Source: Bathynomus jamesi
Taxonomy: Eukaryota > Arthropoda > Malacostraca > Isopoda > Cirolanidae
DNA: 64,000 bases
Reading direction: 5' to 3'
Assembly (NCBI GenBank): GCA_023014485.1
Contig: JAJOZX010007497.1
Coordinates: 158,247 to 222,246, forward strand
Shown: positions 45,474-55,221 of the stretch, piece after piece
Layout: each line of letters begins with the position of its first letter
How positions within the stretch are numbered: the stretch's first letter is position 1
Notes under the pieces: generated by a model
The model's input: only the letters and a program-made list of their open reading frames with translations
Database searches by the model: none
What the model was told of the DNA's origin: nothing
Program-made: the position numbers and the translations under genes

Positions 45474-46195
45474 TGAAGAAAGTGGTAGTGATTCCACACG
45501 AGGTGTACGCTTCACTGCAAAGGAATCCAGACACGGATCTAGATCCCCGTAAAAGCAGACTTAAAAGAAAGGAAAGCGAATTGCTAGCCCTATTAAAGAG
45601 TGAAAAAACACCTGATGAGAAAAGAATCTTATACCAAGAAGCTCTGCAGAAATTTCTTCACGAGTACGAAAATTATAAAAACCCGACAGAGATTCCTGTG
45701 GTTATTAGGCACAGCACGTGGGACGATGGACATGGCGACATAGGATCTGTAGCCGACGATACAGCTGACCAACCAAAAATTAAGGGATCAGCCACACAAC
45801 ATATGAGCATGTATTAAAAAGCACCCTCCACACATACATTGAGGATAAAGGTTTAAGTCTTTATAATCTATTGAATGAGGACCCAGCCATACAATGGACC
45901 GATACAGGCGAGATCATTGTGGAAGGATCAAAGGTACAGGGGTCGAATATCGTAGACATTGTCCATGATCTGGTGAGAAAGTGGGATAGGCCATCACCAT
46001 CAGGATGGAAGCATATTAAAGCAAGACTACAACAAATAAATGTCCCTAAAACGTTGATAGGAAATCTGAACAGGTTAAAAGACTTGGAACATGCAACGCA
46101 TGTGGCACAATTGAAGACGCCCTCACCCCCGGCGGTATCACCTTTGAAGAGGAGAAAGAAGAGGATAAACAACGGTCAACCCTACCCACGTGCCT
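45473..46195 (+). pseudogene. Conserved Polinton ORF, frameshifted, cut by the nested transposon
   Basis: ATG 45473: KKVVVIPHEVYASLQRNPDT, KSRLKRKESELLALL, then a frameshift near 45795 to the frame with AIQWTDTGEIIVEGSKVQGS, NIVDIVHDLVRK, PSGWKHIKARLQQINVPKTL, IGN and a basic tail. The xxxW-x-D-x-GE-ii--Gk-I-GSNIVDl motif recurs in Polinton ORFs of other invertebrates as I remember them; the role is unknown. The nested transposon has been inserted a few codons before the original stop, so the present stop (46213-46215) is supplied by transposon sequence. The original end would lie just inside the integrase start at 50152. Confidence 0.65.
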
Positions 46196-46404
46196 TAGGG
46201 TGCCACACTCTATAGGGGCAATTTTTAGAATTTGGAAATTTCGAATGGCCCTTAGTCATATTGTTTGGTTGGATGAGAAAACCCTAAATATGAAGTTTGA
46301 GCCCGATCGAAGTACATTTAGAGGTTGCGCATCGACCGTTTCTGTTGTACCGTGTGTTCGAAATAATGGATTTATCTGGGAAACCTGTAACCATGGCACT
46401 ATTA

Positions 46405-46945
46405 CATATATACAGGGTTGAAAAAAACCATGTTTTTTAAAAAAAAAACCAAAACCAATGGGAATTTAAAAAAAAAAAAAAAAATTAGAATTGTGGCTGT
46501 CTCATTTTTTAATTGGAAGATGTTAGATGTAAGAAGTGCTGACTGTCTCATTTTTTAATTGGAAGATGTTAGATGTAAGAAGTGCTAACTTCACAAAAAT
46601 GAAAATAAACCTAATAACAACATTTATATTTGTAGCTACATGCGTTTATAATGTAATTGATACAGGTAACTTCAATCCTTTTATGTGCAATGCCACTATT
46701 AAATAGGCCTGCTAGTGCAAGGTAGCTATATTATATACTACCGTACATACTAGGCTACCCTGAACTGATGGTTTTTAGGTCTTATCAATATAAATATAAG
46801 TTTTAGTTTTAGAGCTATTAGTTTATGAATTAAATAATTTGTGTTGTAAAAATTGAAATTATAAAAAACAAAAAAAACCAGAAAAACATGTTTTTTTTAA
46901 ATGGTTTAAACCATTTGGGTTAAACCAGCCAACCCTGCATATATA
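46405..46945. mobile_element. hAT-type MITE inside the nested transposon
   Basis: The exact 8-bp target duplication CATATATA is at 46405-46412 and 46938-46945. Ends CAGGGTTGAAAAAAACCATG and (reverse complement) CAGGGTTGGCTGGTTTAACC. Interior 525 bp, non-coding, with a 47-bp tandem duplication (TGTCTCATTTTTTAATTGGA..., 46497-46590). An 8-bp duplication and CAGGG termini fit hAT. Confidence 0.88.
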
Positions 46946-47137
46946 TTGCTATAATTTATGCATTTCATAAATTTAAATATTTATAATTAATATTTGCTTC
47001 TCATTGTATATATTTTCACTACTTTTCAGCATTGAGATCTGGCAACAGCGCAACGCCGGGTTAGTGTGGTGAGTCACACTGTCACAGTCTTCAGTCAATC
47101 AGTCTCCTTCACGCATTCAACGCGTGATCATCTCGTG

Positions 47138-49333
47138 ATGGCTACCGCAAGCTCACTGAGATCCAAGACCGAGATATGGCTAATCGGACACGCCAACCCA
47201 AGCCCCCTAACGGGAAACAGGTTACCTTCAAATGGTGAAGTGCTTCGCCGGTTTATACAGTTTCATAAGGTGCAAAAACAACTTCTAGCCGAGGCGGCGC
47301 GTAATGTGATCGTCGAGGTGTATACTTTCTGGGCTATGGCCAGAATCCCGACCATGACCTCCAAAAGCGCCGCGCGAAAACTGCTTAGACTTTACGACAA
47401 TTGGCAGGCACTGCAGCGCAGCCGGAAGCGGTCCGGCGCCACAGGTGAGGCAGCCAGGGCGGCCTTCACCGAGGGACTCGATGACATTTTTGACGTGGCT
47501 CTCGACAACGCCCTCTCCGTCATCACCATCCAGGAGGATCGCGACTTCCTTCTTGCTCAACGCGAAAAGGGTCGCCGTGGTGTCATGTCCGGGGTGGACA
47601 AAATCCTCACTGGAATTGAGCAACGTGCATCCGCGCGTGAAGCTGCCAAAGAAAGGCAACGCCAAAAGCAATCAGAGCAATCACTGGCAACAGCAACCCT
47701 TACATCATCAAACTCGTCGTCGTCGCCTAATTGCTCGACAGAAGAGGAAACCAATCCACCTACAAAGCGCCGTCGCAAAAAGAACATTATGACTCAAGAC
47801 CTAGCGTCGGCACTGGACCGGACCAAAACAAGCAACCGTGGAGCCGTTCAACTCATGAAAGCAGCTGCTTCCAGTCTGGATATTCAAGACACAGATGAAC
47901 TGGCTCTCAGTCACGAGACGATTCGGCGTTGGCGATTGCGTCATCGAGGGGAAATCGCCAAAGAAGTGAAGATGACGTTCGATCCCAGTGTCCCGCTCAT
48001 CGTTCACTGGGACGGGAAGATGGTCTCCGACTTCAGCGGCAAGAAGGTCGATCGCCTCGCCATAGTCGTGTCCGGCGACGGCGTCGACAAACTTCTCTCC
48101 GTGCCGAAGCTGCCTGCTGGAACTGGTCGCGCCCAAGCAGATGCTGTGCTGAACTCGTTGGATGACTGGGGAATCGCTGATCGTGTCGTCGGGCTCTCCT
48201 TTGACACGACAGCTGCCAACACGGGCGTCGTTTCGGGCGCTTGCGTCTTCATCGAGCAGGGCCTTCACCGCCAGCTGCTGAACCTGGCCTGTCGGCACCA
48301 CATGCTAGAATTGGTGGCAGAGAAAGCCTTCATCGAGTGCATGGGCCCCTCCTCTGGTCCTGACATTAAACTGTTCTCGCGACTGAAGGAGCGCTGGCAA
48401 TCCGTCTGCACCGACCAATTCAGCGCCATCTCCAAGGAAGACCTTACTAAGCCGCTGCTCAAGGCGCGAGACGATCTGATCGCGCGTTTCAAGGGTCACA
48501 TCACCAAGGGCCAGCCGCGGGACGACTACCGAGAGCTCCTGGAGCTGGCGATCATAGCGCTTGGAGGCGTCCCCCAGCGAGGTGTGCGCTTCATGCGACC
48601 GGGCGCACTCCACCGCGCCCGGTGGATGGCCAAAGTGATATACGCCATCAAGCTCCACCTCTTCCGGCAGCAGCTCCCCATTAAGGCTCGCGAGGCCCGG
48701 GGCATCCTGCGCTTCGTAAACTTTGCGCTGCTGGTTTACATTCCGGCCTGGTTTACGGCGCCCCTTCCCGCCGCTGCCCCTCGAACTGACCTGGCGATGC
48801 TCAAGGCGCTGGTTGACTACGACAAGGTGGACAAGGACGTGTCCAAGGCTACCTCCCCTGTGTTTCGACGACATCTCTGGTACCTGAGTGAACACCTGGC
48901 CGCCCTCGCTCTCTTCGATGACGACACTCCGCTGGAGGAGAAGAGTCGAATTGCGACGGCCATCAAGGATGTCGAGGGCACCGAGGAGCCACCCAAGCGC
49001 ATTGCCCTGGACGTCTGCCCGGAGGAGCTCGAGCGAAAGACAGTCGCAGACTTTTGCACGACATCCAGCACGCTTCTTTTCGAGCGGCTCGCGATCAATA
49101 CTTCTTTCCTAGAGTTGGAGCCGGCTACCTGGTCGAACAATGCGTCCTACCTGGCGGGGAAACGCCGTGTCTCTACGTTGAGCGTTGTCAATGTCCGGGC
49201 GGAGCGAGGGGTCGCGCTGATGCAGAACTACAATCTCGCACTCACCAAGGACGAGGAGCAACGGCAGTACTTGATGCAAGTCGTTGAGAAGCACCGCAAA
49301 GAGCACCCGAGCGCCCGCAGCGGAAATCCTTAA
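47138..49333 (+). CDS. Intact 731-aa transposase-like protein (hAT-like D-D-CxxH core)
   Basis: Uninterrupted from ATG 47138 to TAA. N-terminal ~150 residues helical, with a lysine/serine-rich hinge and a nuclear-signal-like PPTKRRRKKN near 230. Core: VPLIVHWDGKMVSDFSGKKV (~310), LSFDTTAANTGVVSGACVFI (~375), LLNLACRHHMLELVAEKAF (~405), a long insertion with RELLELAIIALGG and FMRPGALHRARWMAKVIY (~510), and VRAERGVALMQNYN near the C-terminus (~690). DG, DTTAANTG, CRHH and the late ERG match in order the D, D, C/DxxH and E positions of hAT-type transposases; superfamily assignment is inference (the 7-bp duplication and long termini are not typical hAT). Similar proteins are scattered in invertebrate genomes as uncharacterised. 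The only fully intact long gene in the window; likely still recently active. Confidence 0.75.
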   Translation: MATASSLRSKTEIWLIGHANPSPLTGNRLPSNGEVLRRFIQFHKVQKQLLAEAARNVIVEVYTFWAMARIPTMTSKSAARKLLRLYDNWQALQRSRKRSGATGEAARAAFTEGLDDIFDVALDNALSVITIQEDRDFLLAQREKGRRGVMSGVDKILTGIEQRASAREAAKERQRQKQSEQSLATATLTSSNSSSSPNCSTEEETNPPTKRRRKKNIMTQDLASALDRTKTSNRGAVQLMKAAASSLDIQDTDELALSHETIRRWRLRHRGEIAKEVKMTFDPSVPLIVHWDGKMVSDFSGKKVDRLAIVVSGDGVDKLLSVPKLPAGTGRAQADAVLNSLDDWGIADRVVGLSFDTTAANTGVVSGACVFIEQGLHRQLLNLACRHHMLELVAEKAFIECMGPSSGPDIKLFSRLKERWQSVCTDQFSAISKEDLTKPLLKARDDLIARFKGHITKGQPRDDYRELLELAIIALGGVPQRGVRFMRPGALHRARWMAKVIYAIKLHLFRQQLPIKAREARGILRFVNFALLVYIPAWFTAPLPAAAPRTDLAMLKALVDYDKVDKDVSKATSPVFRRHLWYLSEHLAALALFDDDTPLEEKSRIATAIKDVEGTEEPPKRIALDVCPEELERKTVADFCTTSSTLLFERLAINTSFLELEPATWSNNASYLAGKRRVSTLSVVNVRAERGVALMQNYNLALTKDEEQRQYLMQVVEKHRKEHPSARSGNP

Positions 49334-50151
49334 CGGGTTTGGGAGTACTTTATGGTATATTTGAATTTGCTTCATTTTTATAGGGTGTTACTCCTATTAA
49401 TCCTGTATAACAATGTATAATCGTATATACTTTATTTCTTAGTTATTATTTTGATTTATATGGCCAGTAGGCTCAGTATATTACTATGATTAATACGGAA
49501 TAAAATGTTTTTTATTTTAATAATATTAAGTTGTTTTGTTGCAATAAAATTGAAATTGATTTAATGATTTTGTATTATTAATAACATTACACACAGAGAA
49601 TAGTATCCTGCTACCCAGGCATGGTGGGACAAGTTTATTCCAATTAATTATGAAATAATGTTGAACAATATTGTTAAGGTGTTTGCACTGTTTGCTAGTT
49701 GCGTATTGTGTTGTTATAAGCTGGTTGCCGGTTGGTGTGGTTTGGATTACAAAGCATAAACGTATTAAGGTGAAACTTTGAAAAAAAACTTTTGAACCGC
49801 GACAAAAATATTAATATAAAAAAAAATATTGGAGATGGAATAAACTTAATGCTATGGAAATATAGCTGTGACTGTCCTCTACGCCATGGTATATGATAGC
49901 ATTTATATTGACATTGTACATGTTACTTTACCCCTTGGAGCTGGAGCAATTTCTTGGAGAAACTCATTACTTCTGACACGTGGTACGCCAGAGATGGTCG
50001 ATGCGGAACCCCTAAATATCCCTCAATTTGGCTAAAATTTCATATTCAGGGCTTTTTCACCCAACCTAACAAACCCACAAAGGGCCGTCCTAAAAATCAA
50101 AAAATGATTTTTATGTGGCACCCTAAACTGTCGTGCCTCTAAAATACGCAA

Positions 50152-51210
50152 ATGGTTGACGTATTAAGTAAACACTATTATGACATTTCTAACCCAGCCT
50201 CCTACGGCGGCGTAGATAGACTGTACAGAAGTGTTTACGGAGTAGGAAAAAAAGATGTTGAAAGATTTTTGCGGGAGCAGGACGCTTATACGCTTCATAA
50301 GCCTGTGAGAAAAAGGTTTAAAACAGCCAAGACAACGGCTTCCTCGATTGATTCTATTTCGCAAGCAGATTTAACAGACATGCAAAGATATTCTGTGTAT
50401 AACGATGGTTACCGTTACATTCTATTCATAATAGATGTATTCTCTAGATATCTGTGGCTAGTTCCTCTGAAAAATAAATCACCTGAAACAGTTGCTAAAG
50501 CCACCAAAACGCTAATGTTAAAAGAAAACAGGGTTCCTGGCTATTTTTATACGGATATGGGGAAGGAATTTATAGGCCGTGCTTTTCAGAACATGTTGAC
50601 AGAGTTTAATATCAGCTATTACACAACCAATTCTATACATAAGGCTTCTTTAGCTGAAAGAGTTCAACGTACCATAAAGGAACGCATGCACTGCTATTTT
50701 ACACATAAAAAAACATACAGATTTCTAGACATTCTGGAATCATTGGCATCATCCTACAACCGCTAACACCATCGCACGATTGGGACAACACATAACGAAG
50801 TTTTAGAAAGAGGTACGCTCCCGAGAAGAGATGGACCACCAACACAACCACACTCGGCGCGCTTCAAAATCAATGATTACGTAAGGTTGTCACGTTCGGG
50901 AAATAAATTCGCAAAGGGTTTTGAGCAAGGATGGACACGTGAGATTTTTAAAGTTAGGGCTATGAGACCTAAAGGTGAGATAATGATGTATTACGTTGAA
51001 GATTTGAATGGGGAAGAAATCTCAGGAGGGTTTTACCGCGAGGAATTGTAAAAAGTGGCATTTAATTTAGGAAAAGATGTGTTTAAAATTGATAAAATTT
51101 TAGGAAGCAAAGGTTCAGGAAAGAGAAAAAAGTACCTGGTGAAATGGCTAGGGTATCCAGAAAGCTTCAACATCTATATAAAAGCTGATGCAATAATGAA
51201 GCTTATATAG
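50152..51210 (+). pseudogene. Polinton integrase with C-terminal chromodomain, two stops
   Basis: One frame from ATG 50152 to TAG at 51208-51210, interrupted by TAA at about 50764 and 51048. N-terminus YYDISNPASYGGVDRLYRSV, then LREQDAYTLHKPVRKRF. DDE core: QADLTDMQRYSVYNDGYRYI (first Asp), YFYTDMGKEFIGRAF (second Asp), KASLAERVQRTIKERM (Glu). Linker KINDYVRLSRSGNKFAKGFE, then a chromodomain at about 51075-51165 (VFKIDKILGSKGSGKRKKYL-VKWLGYPES). Inserts the element and makes the 6-bp duplication. The chromodomain may bind methylated histone H3 to steer target choice. Both stops fit single C-to-T or similar changes. Confidence 0.9.
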
Positions 51211-51218
51211 TATGCAAC

Positions 51219-52094
51219 ATGGCTCCTAACCATTTCTACGTCACACTCCCGTCCTCCTCGTCCCTGTCTGTATAGCCTAACAACACACTAGCCAACTTTG
51301 TATCAGAGCTCCATGGACCCATTGAATTGGGTCGTGATTCGTATGAGGTGGGGTTATATGAACTCCAGTTAACCACCAAATTTTTAACTCTTGAAAAAGC
51401 ACAGGTCATATTTCTGATCCTTAGAAGCACCGATGAATGCGAAAAATTAGGCATAATCTTAGAAAATACTGTACTCTCAACCTTGTGCGGTGAGGGACGG
51501 TTCTATAGCATAAATGTTTCGTTAGGAATCGGGCATTATGATACAGCCATGGATATTGTGGAGGGTTTAAACAAGAGTCTTGAAAATTCGTACCTGACAA
51601 ACGATTTACTTTTTGAAATCGTAAACATAGACACGCCCGCATGCACATTGACGTTAAAATCAACACTTAGTAAAAATATTAGAGATAAAGAGCTGTTCAC
51701 AATTGCGGCTGAGGGCCGATATAGCGCAGCATTCCAAAGAGAGACATTTCACGAGGCACAACGTGACTTGTTCAGCTTAATGTTTCAATTGAAGATGGAG
51801 AAATTTGCTGAAAGCTCTCAGTCCCCAGACATGTGCTATATTTACAGTAATATAGTGGAGCACCAGTTTGTTGGGGATACCCAGGCACGCCTGCTGCGAA
51901 TTGCCCACATCCCCAACCATAGAGGAAGGAGTTTGAGTATTACATATGACAGACCCCATTATGTGAATGTCGCAACTAATTTAATAACTAATATCTCAAT
52001 ATATATAAGAACGATTGAGGGTGAAAACTTCCCATTCGGTAACGGGAGCTTAACAGTGAAGCTACACTTTCGACGCCTGAGTTATAATGGATAG
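51219..52094 (+). pseudogene. Minor capsid protein (penton-like, single jelly roll), one stop
   Basis: ATG 51219: NHFYVTLPSSSSLSV, an in-frame TAG (codon 19, 51273-51275), PNNTLANFVSELHGPIELGR, EVGLYELQLT. Polinton penton proteins characteristically begin with FYVTLPSNSS...YPNNT...F.T.L...I.L.G.WEVGL, so identification is firm. The rest, 250 aa, is open (GGTQARLLRIAHIP-like strand, IYIRTIEGENFPFGNGSLTV, HFRR). Forms capsid vertices in the family model. Starts 9 nt after the integrase stop; its end overlaps the next gene by 8 nt. Confidence 0.85.
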
Positions 52095-52464
52095 AAAGCC
52101 TTTCACCGTCTATCGAGGGGTGAGATACCAGCGCGGTAGTGGACTTGGGTCCATTTTTTCATCCATACTACGTACGGCTGTTCCTTTGCTGAAGAGGGGT
52201 GCCAGATACCTCGGAAGGAAAGCGCTACAATCAGGTCTTAACACTGCAGAAGACATATTGGCTGGGGCTAAACCTAAAGAAGCTCTAAAAAAACATTTAA
52301 AGCGTACACGGGACGAAATCATCAAAGATGCAAAGAGAAAAATGCGTGGTGGGAAGAAGAGGGCTGTCCGGAAGAAGGGGTCACGTGGTATTAAACGTAA
52401 AAGGATATCAAAAAAGAAGTGCTGTAAGCGAATGAAACCTATGGTTGACCACTTTTTTGACTGA
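52087..52464 (+). CDS. Small basic protein, adenovirus core pX/pVI-like
   Basis: Intact 125 aa. YQRGSGLGSIFSSILRTAVP at 14-33 is an amphipathic segment, followed by LLKRGARYLGRKALQSG, an Ala-rich helix, and a strongly Lys/Arg-rich C-terminus (KRKMRGGKKRAVRKKGSRGI...) ending in Cys-Cys and HFFD. The GxGLGSIF...VP..K.G....G..AL..G pattern is what I know from Polinton and adintovirus proteins compared with adenovirus pX or pVI, which condense DNA or lyse membranes. Overlaps the penton end by 8 nt. One of the few undamaged Polinton genes here. Confidence 0.75.
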   Translation: MDRKPFTVYRGVRYQRGSGLGSIFSSILRTAVPLLKRGARYLGRKALQSGLNTAEDILAGAKPKEALKKHLKRTRDEIIKDAKRKMRGGKKRAVRKKGSRGIKRKRISKKKCCKRMKPMVDHFFD

Positions 52465-52544
52465 TATAAGCTAAGGACATTGATCTCATGAATCATAGTT
52501 TGTTTACTACTTGTCGAGAGAGGAGGCACTATTTCTAACTCGTC

Positions 52545-53845
52545 ATGGCACGCTTCATCCACCCATGTAGTTCACAATGCTGTAAATCGGAGCTATCCCT
52601 TTTTGAGATGCCTCCAACTCAAGTTTCTATTGAGCACAGTGACTTTATTACAATTAACCCTTTAAACACAATTAGTTCCCCGAGTGCTCCTATAGAATTC
52701 GTGATACCCAGCTCAGGCCCTTACTTTTTTGATCCAAGCTGTGTGCACATGTACGCTAAGCTACGTATAGCCCATTCTGATGGAACGGACTGCGATGACA
52801 AATATGCTGTATACCCTGAAACAAACTTTCTGCACTCCATATTCAACCAGTGTGACGTATATTTAAATCAGGCCAACATATCGTCAGGCACGGGATACTA
52901 TCATCTACGAGCCTATCTGGAAAATGTCCTCAACTTTTCCAAAGAAGCGAAGGCTACCTTTTTAAGTGCCGAGGGATATTATCAAACTAAAGACGAAAGT
53001 AGTATAAAGGACAAATTTAAAAATTCTAAAAAGAAGATATACGAGTGTTTTGGACGTCTGCACACAGATTTCACTTTCCAGGAGAAGTTGCTTGTCAACG
53101 GGGTGGATATGAAAATAAAGCTCACCCGCACGAGTCCTGAGATCTGCTTAAATCTGGATGCTGATCAAGAAGAGGGAGCAAAGCCCGTTGTGGTTCACAT
53201 TATGGAGACATACCTCCGCGTACGGCGAGTGAAATTAAGTTCACCAAAACAACTAGAAATTGAGAAAAATTTACTAAACGCTACAGTGAAATACCCTATT
53301 AACAGAGTACAAATCAAACTATATACGGTGCCTGCAGGGTTGGCGTCGAAGCAGATAGAAAACATCGCCCTGGGAAATCTTCCTAAAAGGATATTAATCG
53401 GAATGCAGGACCATGCTTCGGTGAATGGAAAATATAAAAAGAGTGCCTTTAAATTCGAGAATTTCGGACTTAAAAATATAACTCTATACGTTAATGGCAT
53501 TGCTTTGGGTGGAACATTGGATACGGACTATTCATCAGACGCTGTGTTACCTCTTTGCGCGAGAGCCTATAGTAATCTGACCCATATTGCAGGTGATTGT
53601 GATGAGCTGGTAATGGGGTAACGCAGAAAGAATTCATTGATCAATTTAACCTTTATCCGTTTGACATTACACCTGACTTATCTGCTAGCGTAAATACGCA
53701 TTTAAGCCCACAACAGAGCGGAAACATCTCAGTGAGGTTGGAATTCACCAAGCCTATAGACGCGCCTATTAGTGTACTAGTATATCTCGAGTCGCAAGCC
53801 CTAATAGAAGTAGATAGATTTAGGAGCGTTATCACTGACTTTTAA
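52545..53845 (+). pseudogene. Major capsid protein (hexon-like, double jelly roll), one frameshift
   Basis: The first 358 codons are open (start 52545, or the later Met in FEMPPTQVSIE at 52608, which is the more usual MCP start). Motifs: INPLNTISSPSAPIEFVIPS, YAVYPETNFLHSIFNQCDVY (the conserved SxFxxVEVYLN region), YHLRAYLENVLNF, GRLHTDFTFQEKLLVNGVDM, KLTRTSPEICL, YPINRVQIKLYTVPAG and NIALGNLPKRILIGMQDHAS. A 1-nt indel near 53600 moves the C-terminus (KEFIDQFNLYPFDITPDLSA, VRLEFTKPI, VLVYLESQ, F at end) into the adjacent frame, ending TAA 53843-53845. About 430 codons. The next gene starts 1 nt later. Confidence 0.9.
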
Positions 53846-53846
53846 A

Positions 53847-54226
53847 ATGGATGCTAATACACTTCAGAGAGTAATGAATAGTGAACGAGTCACACGTTCC
53901 AAATTTATCGGCGTGTTTGCGAAGAATGAAACATTGAGTTTGCCAAGTACGCGAGAATGCGGTAGTCTTATTGTGAACACAGATGTCATCGGTAATGAAG
54001 GGATTCATTGGTTTGCAGTCTATTTTAAAAATGACACCGCCTGTACTATTTTGATTCACTCGGTACTCAACCCTGGAGTGACCCTGTTATTGTAAAATTT
54101 CTCGCTCAGTTACATATTCCCGAAGTTGTATGGAACCCGTTTCGAATACAAGGATATTTTAGTAATACTTGTGGAATGTACTGCATTTCATTTCTCATGC
54201 ATATGTCACGTGTAAAGAATTTATAA
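53847..54226 (+). pseudogene. Adenain-like cysteine protease (capsid maturation), one frameshift
   Basis: ATG 53847. IGVFAKNETL, then GIHWFAVYF (catalytic His, ~residue 53). A 1-nt indel near 54049 shifts the frame; then FDSLGTQPWSD (acid), QGYFSNTCGMYCISFLMHMS (Gln and catalytic Cys), stop TAA 54224-54226. About 126 codons, short for the C48/adenain fold but with the His, Asp, Gln, Cys set in order. In relatives it matures capsid proteins and, with penton and hexon, is the sign of a virion-forming Polinton. Confidence 0.85.
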
Positions 54227-54892
54227 ATTTTTAAAATTTATTCGACCCGTGTCACACTCAACGAAACGATGAAATGGTATGCAGACAGATAAAAATCCGT
54301 TTTCCAATTGTGCGTACTCGTTGTATAGTATAATGTTTTTGTTCGTGTGTATATTTGTAACGTTAGTTTGTATATTCTGTAGTTTAAGATGGTTATTGTA
54401 CTGATTTCTTTCATTTAATAAATGATGAAAATATATTGTCTTCTTCCCCCAAAAAAGATCGAAAAACACTTACATTATTTCGATGTGACATTCATTATGC
54501 TGACTGTTCGGTATATCCTCCGTATTCAGGTCCATGACACGAGTTCTTCAAAAGATTGTATAACACGTGTCAAATCCTCATCGGACCTTAAAGGAGAAAG
54601 AATAATGTTCATATTGAATCTTTTTTAATAAAAACATATACAGAGTATACATATTGTAAGACAGACCCCATTATGTGAAGATATCTTTGGTTCGCTCAGA
54701 GAAGCTCATTTAAGAGGTAATTCCGAATAACATTTATAAAAAAACATGCAAAAGATTGCCATAAAAAATTCGATTTTAGCATAATGGTGAGTATCTAAAT
54801 GAAGTATTTGACGAGATACTACATCCCTCCATATATATGAAATCATCTTTCTGACAGTTTGTGAATAAAAAATAAAAATAAAATTATAGACT
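54227..54892. other. Polinton 3' non-coding after protease
   Basis: An AATAAA-type signal at 54416-54421 may end the rightward transcript. The 19-nt string GACAGACCCCATTATGTGA (54661-54679) is also present in the penton gene (51950-51968). Confidence 0.45.
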
Positions 54893-55071
54893 TACATTTC
54901 TATGGTAGTCCCTTGCGTCGGATGTAAGGAGCGTCATTGCAAATATCATCAACGGTTTGCGTTGGAAATAATCCATCACGGTCAATCGCGTTAAAAAGAT
55001 TAATTGCAGTCAATGCTGCAGTGTCACCTTCTTGATACAAATCCGGAAAAGTGTAAAGTTCGTGATCCATG
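54893..55071 (-). CDS. Small Polinton right-arm ORF, ~58 aa, unknown
   Basis: Minus strand from ATG 55069-55071: MDHELYTFPDLYQEGDTAAL, TAINLFNAIDR, PTQTVDDICND, ending RRKGLP. Acidic, compact, no lesions, followed on the same strand by an AT-rich tail with AATAAA-like motifs near 54885. Reads leftwards, converging on the protease gene. Composition is more protein-like than neighbouring frames, but there is no homologue I can name. Confidence 0.4.
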
Positions 55072-55221
55072 GCGGAGGGAATGTTTATTCACTGGCGAAA
55101 ATAGCTACTGTTACTCCCAACTGAAAAATATTTCATTTTATATGCACAATCACCAAGCTCCGCCCCAAAAGATCAAGAGCAGATGTTCGTGATGATTGGT
55201 TGTCAGTGTAACTGGGTGGAG

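Larger units (their letters stand above)
46189..50138 (+). mobile_element. Nested DNA transposon (hAT-like), 7-bp target duplication
   Basis: CGTGCCT at 46189-46195 is repeated at 50132-50138. Termini are imperfect inverted repeats of roughly 170 bp: TAGGGTGCCACA ... GGCCCTTAGTCATATTGTTT-like ... CCCTAAATATGAAGTTT ... GCGCATCGACC on the left, and the matching reverse complement (TTTAGGGTGCCACA ... CCCTGAATATGAAATTT ... CCGCATCGACCATC) from 50131 on the right. 3.94 kb; one 731-aa gene; GC-rich coding in an AT-rich surround. Confidence 0.88.

Noticed and set aside
48305..48895. 196-aa minus-strand frame and several others across 47285-49375
   Set aside because: Shadows of the GC-rich 731-aa gene; GC-rich coding creates long antisense frames.
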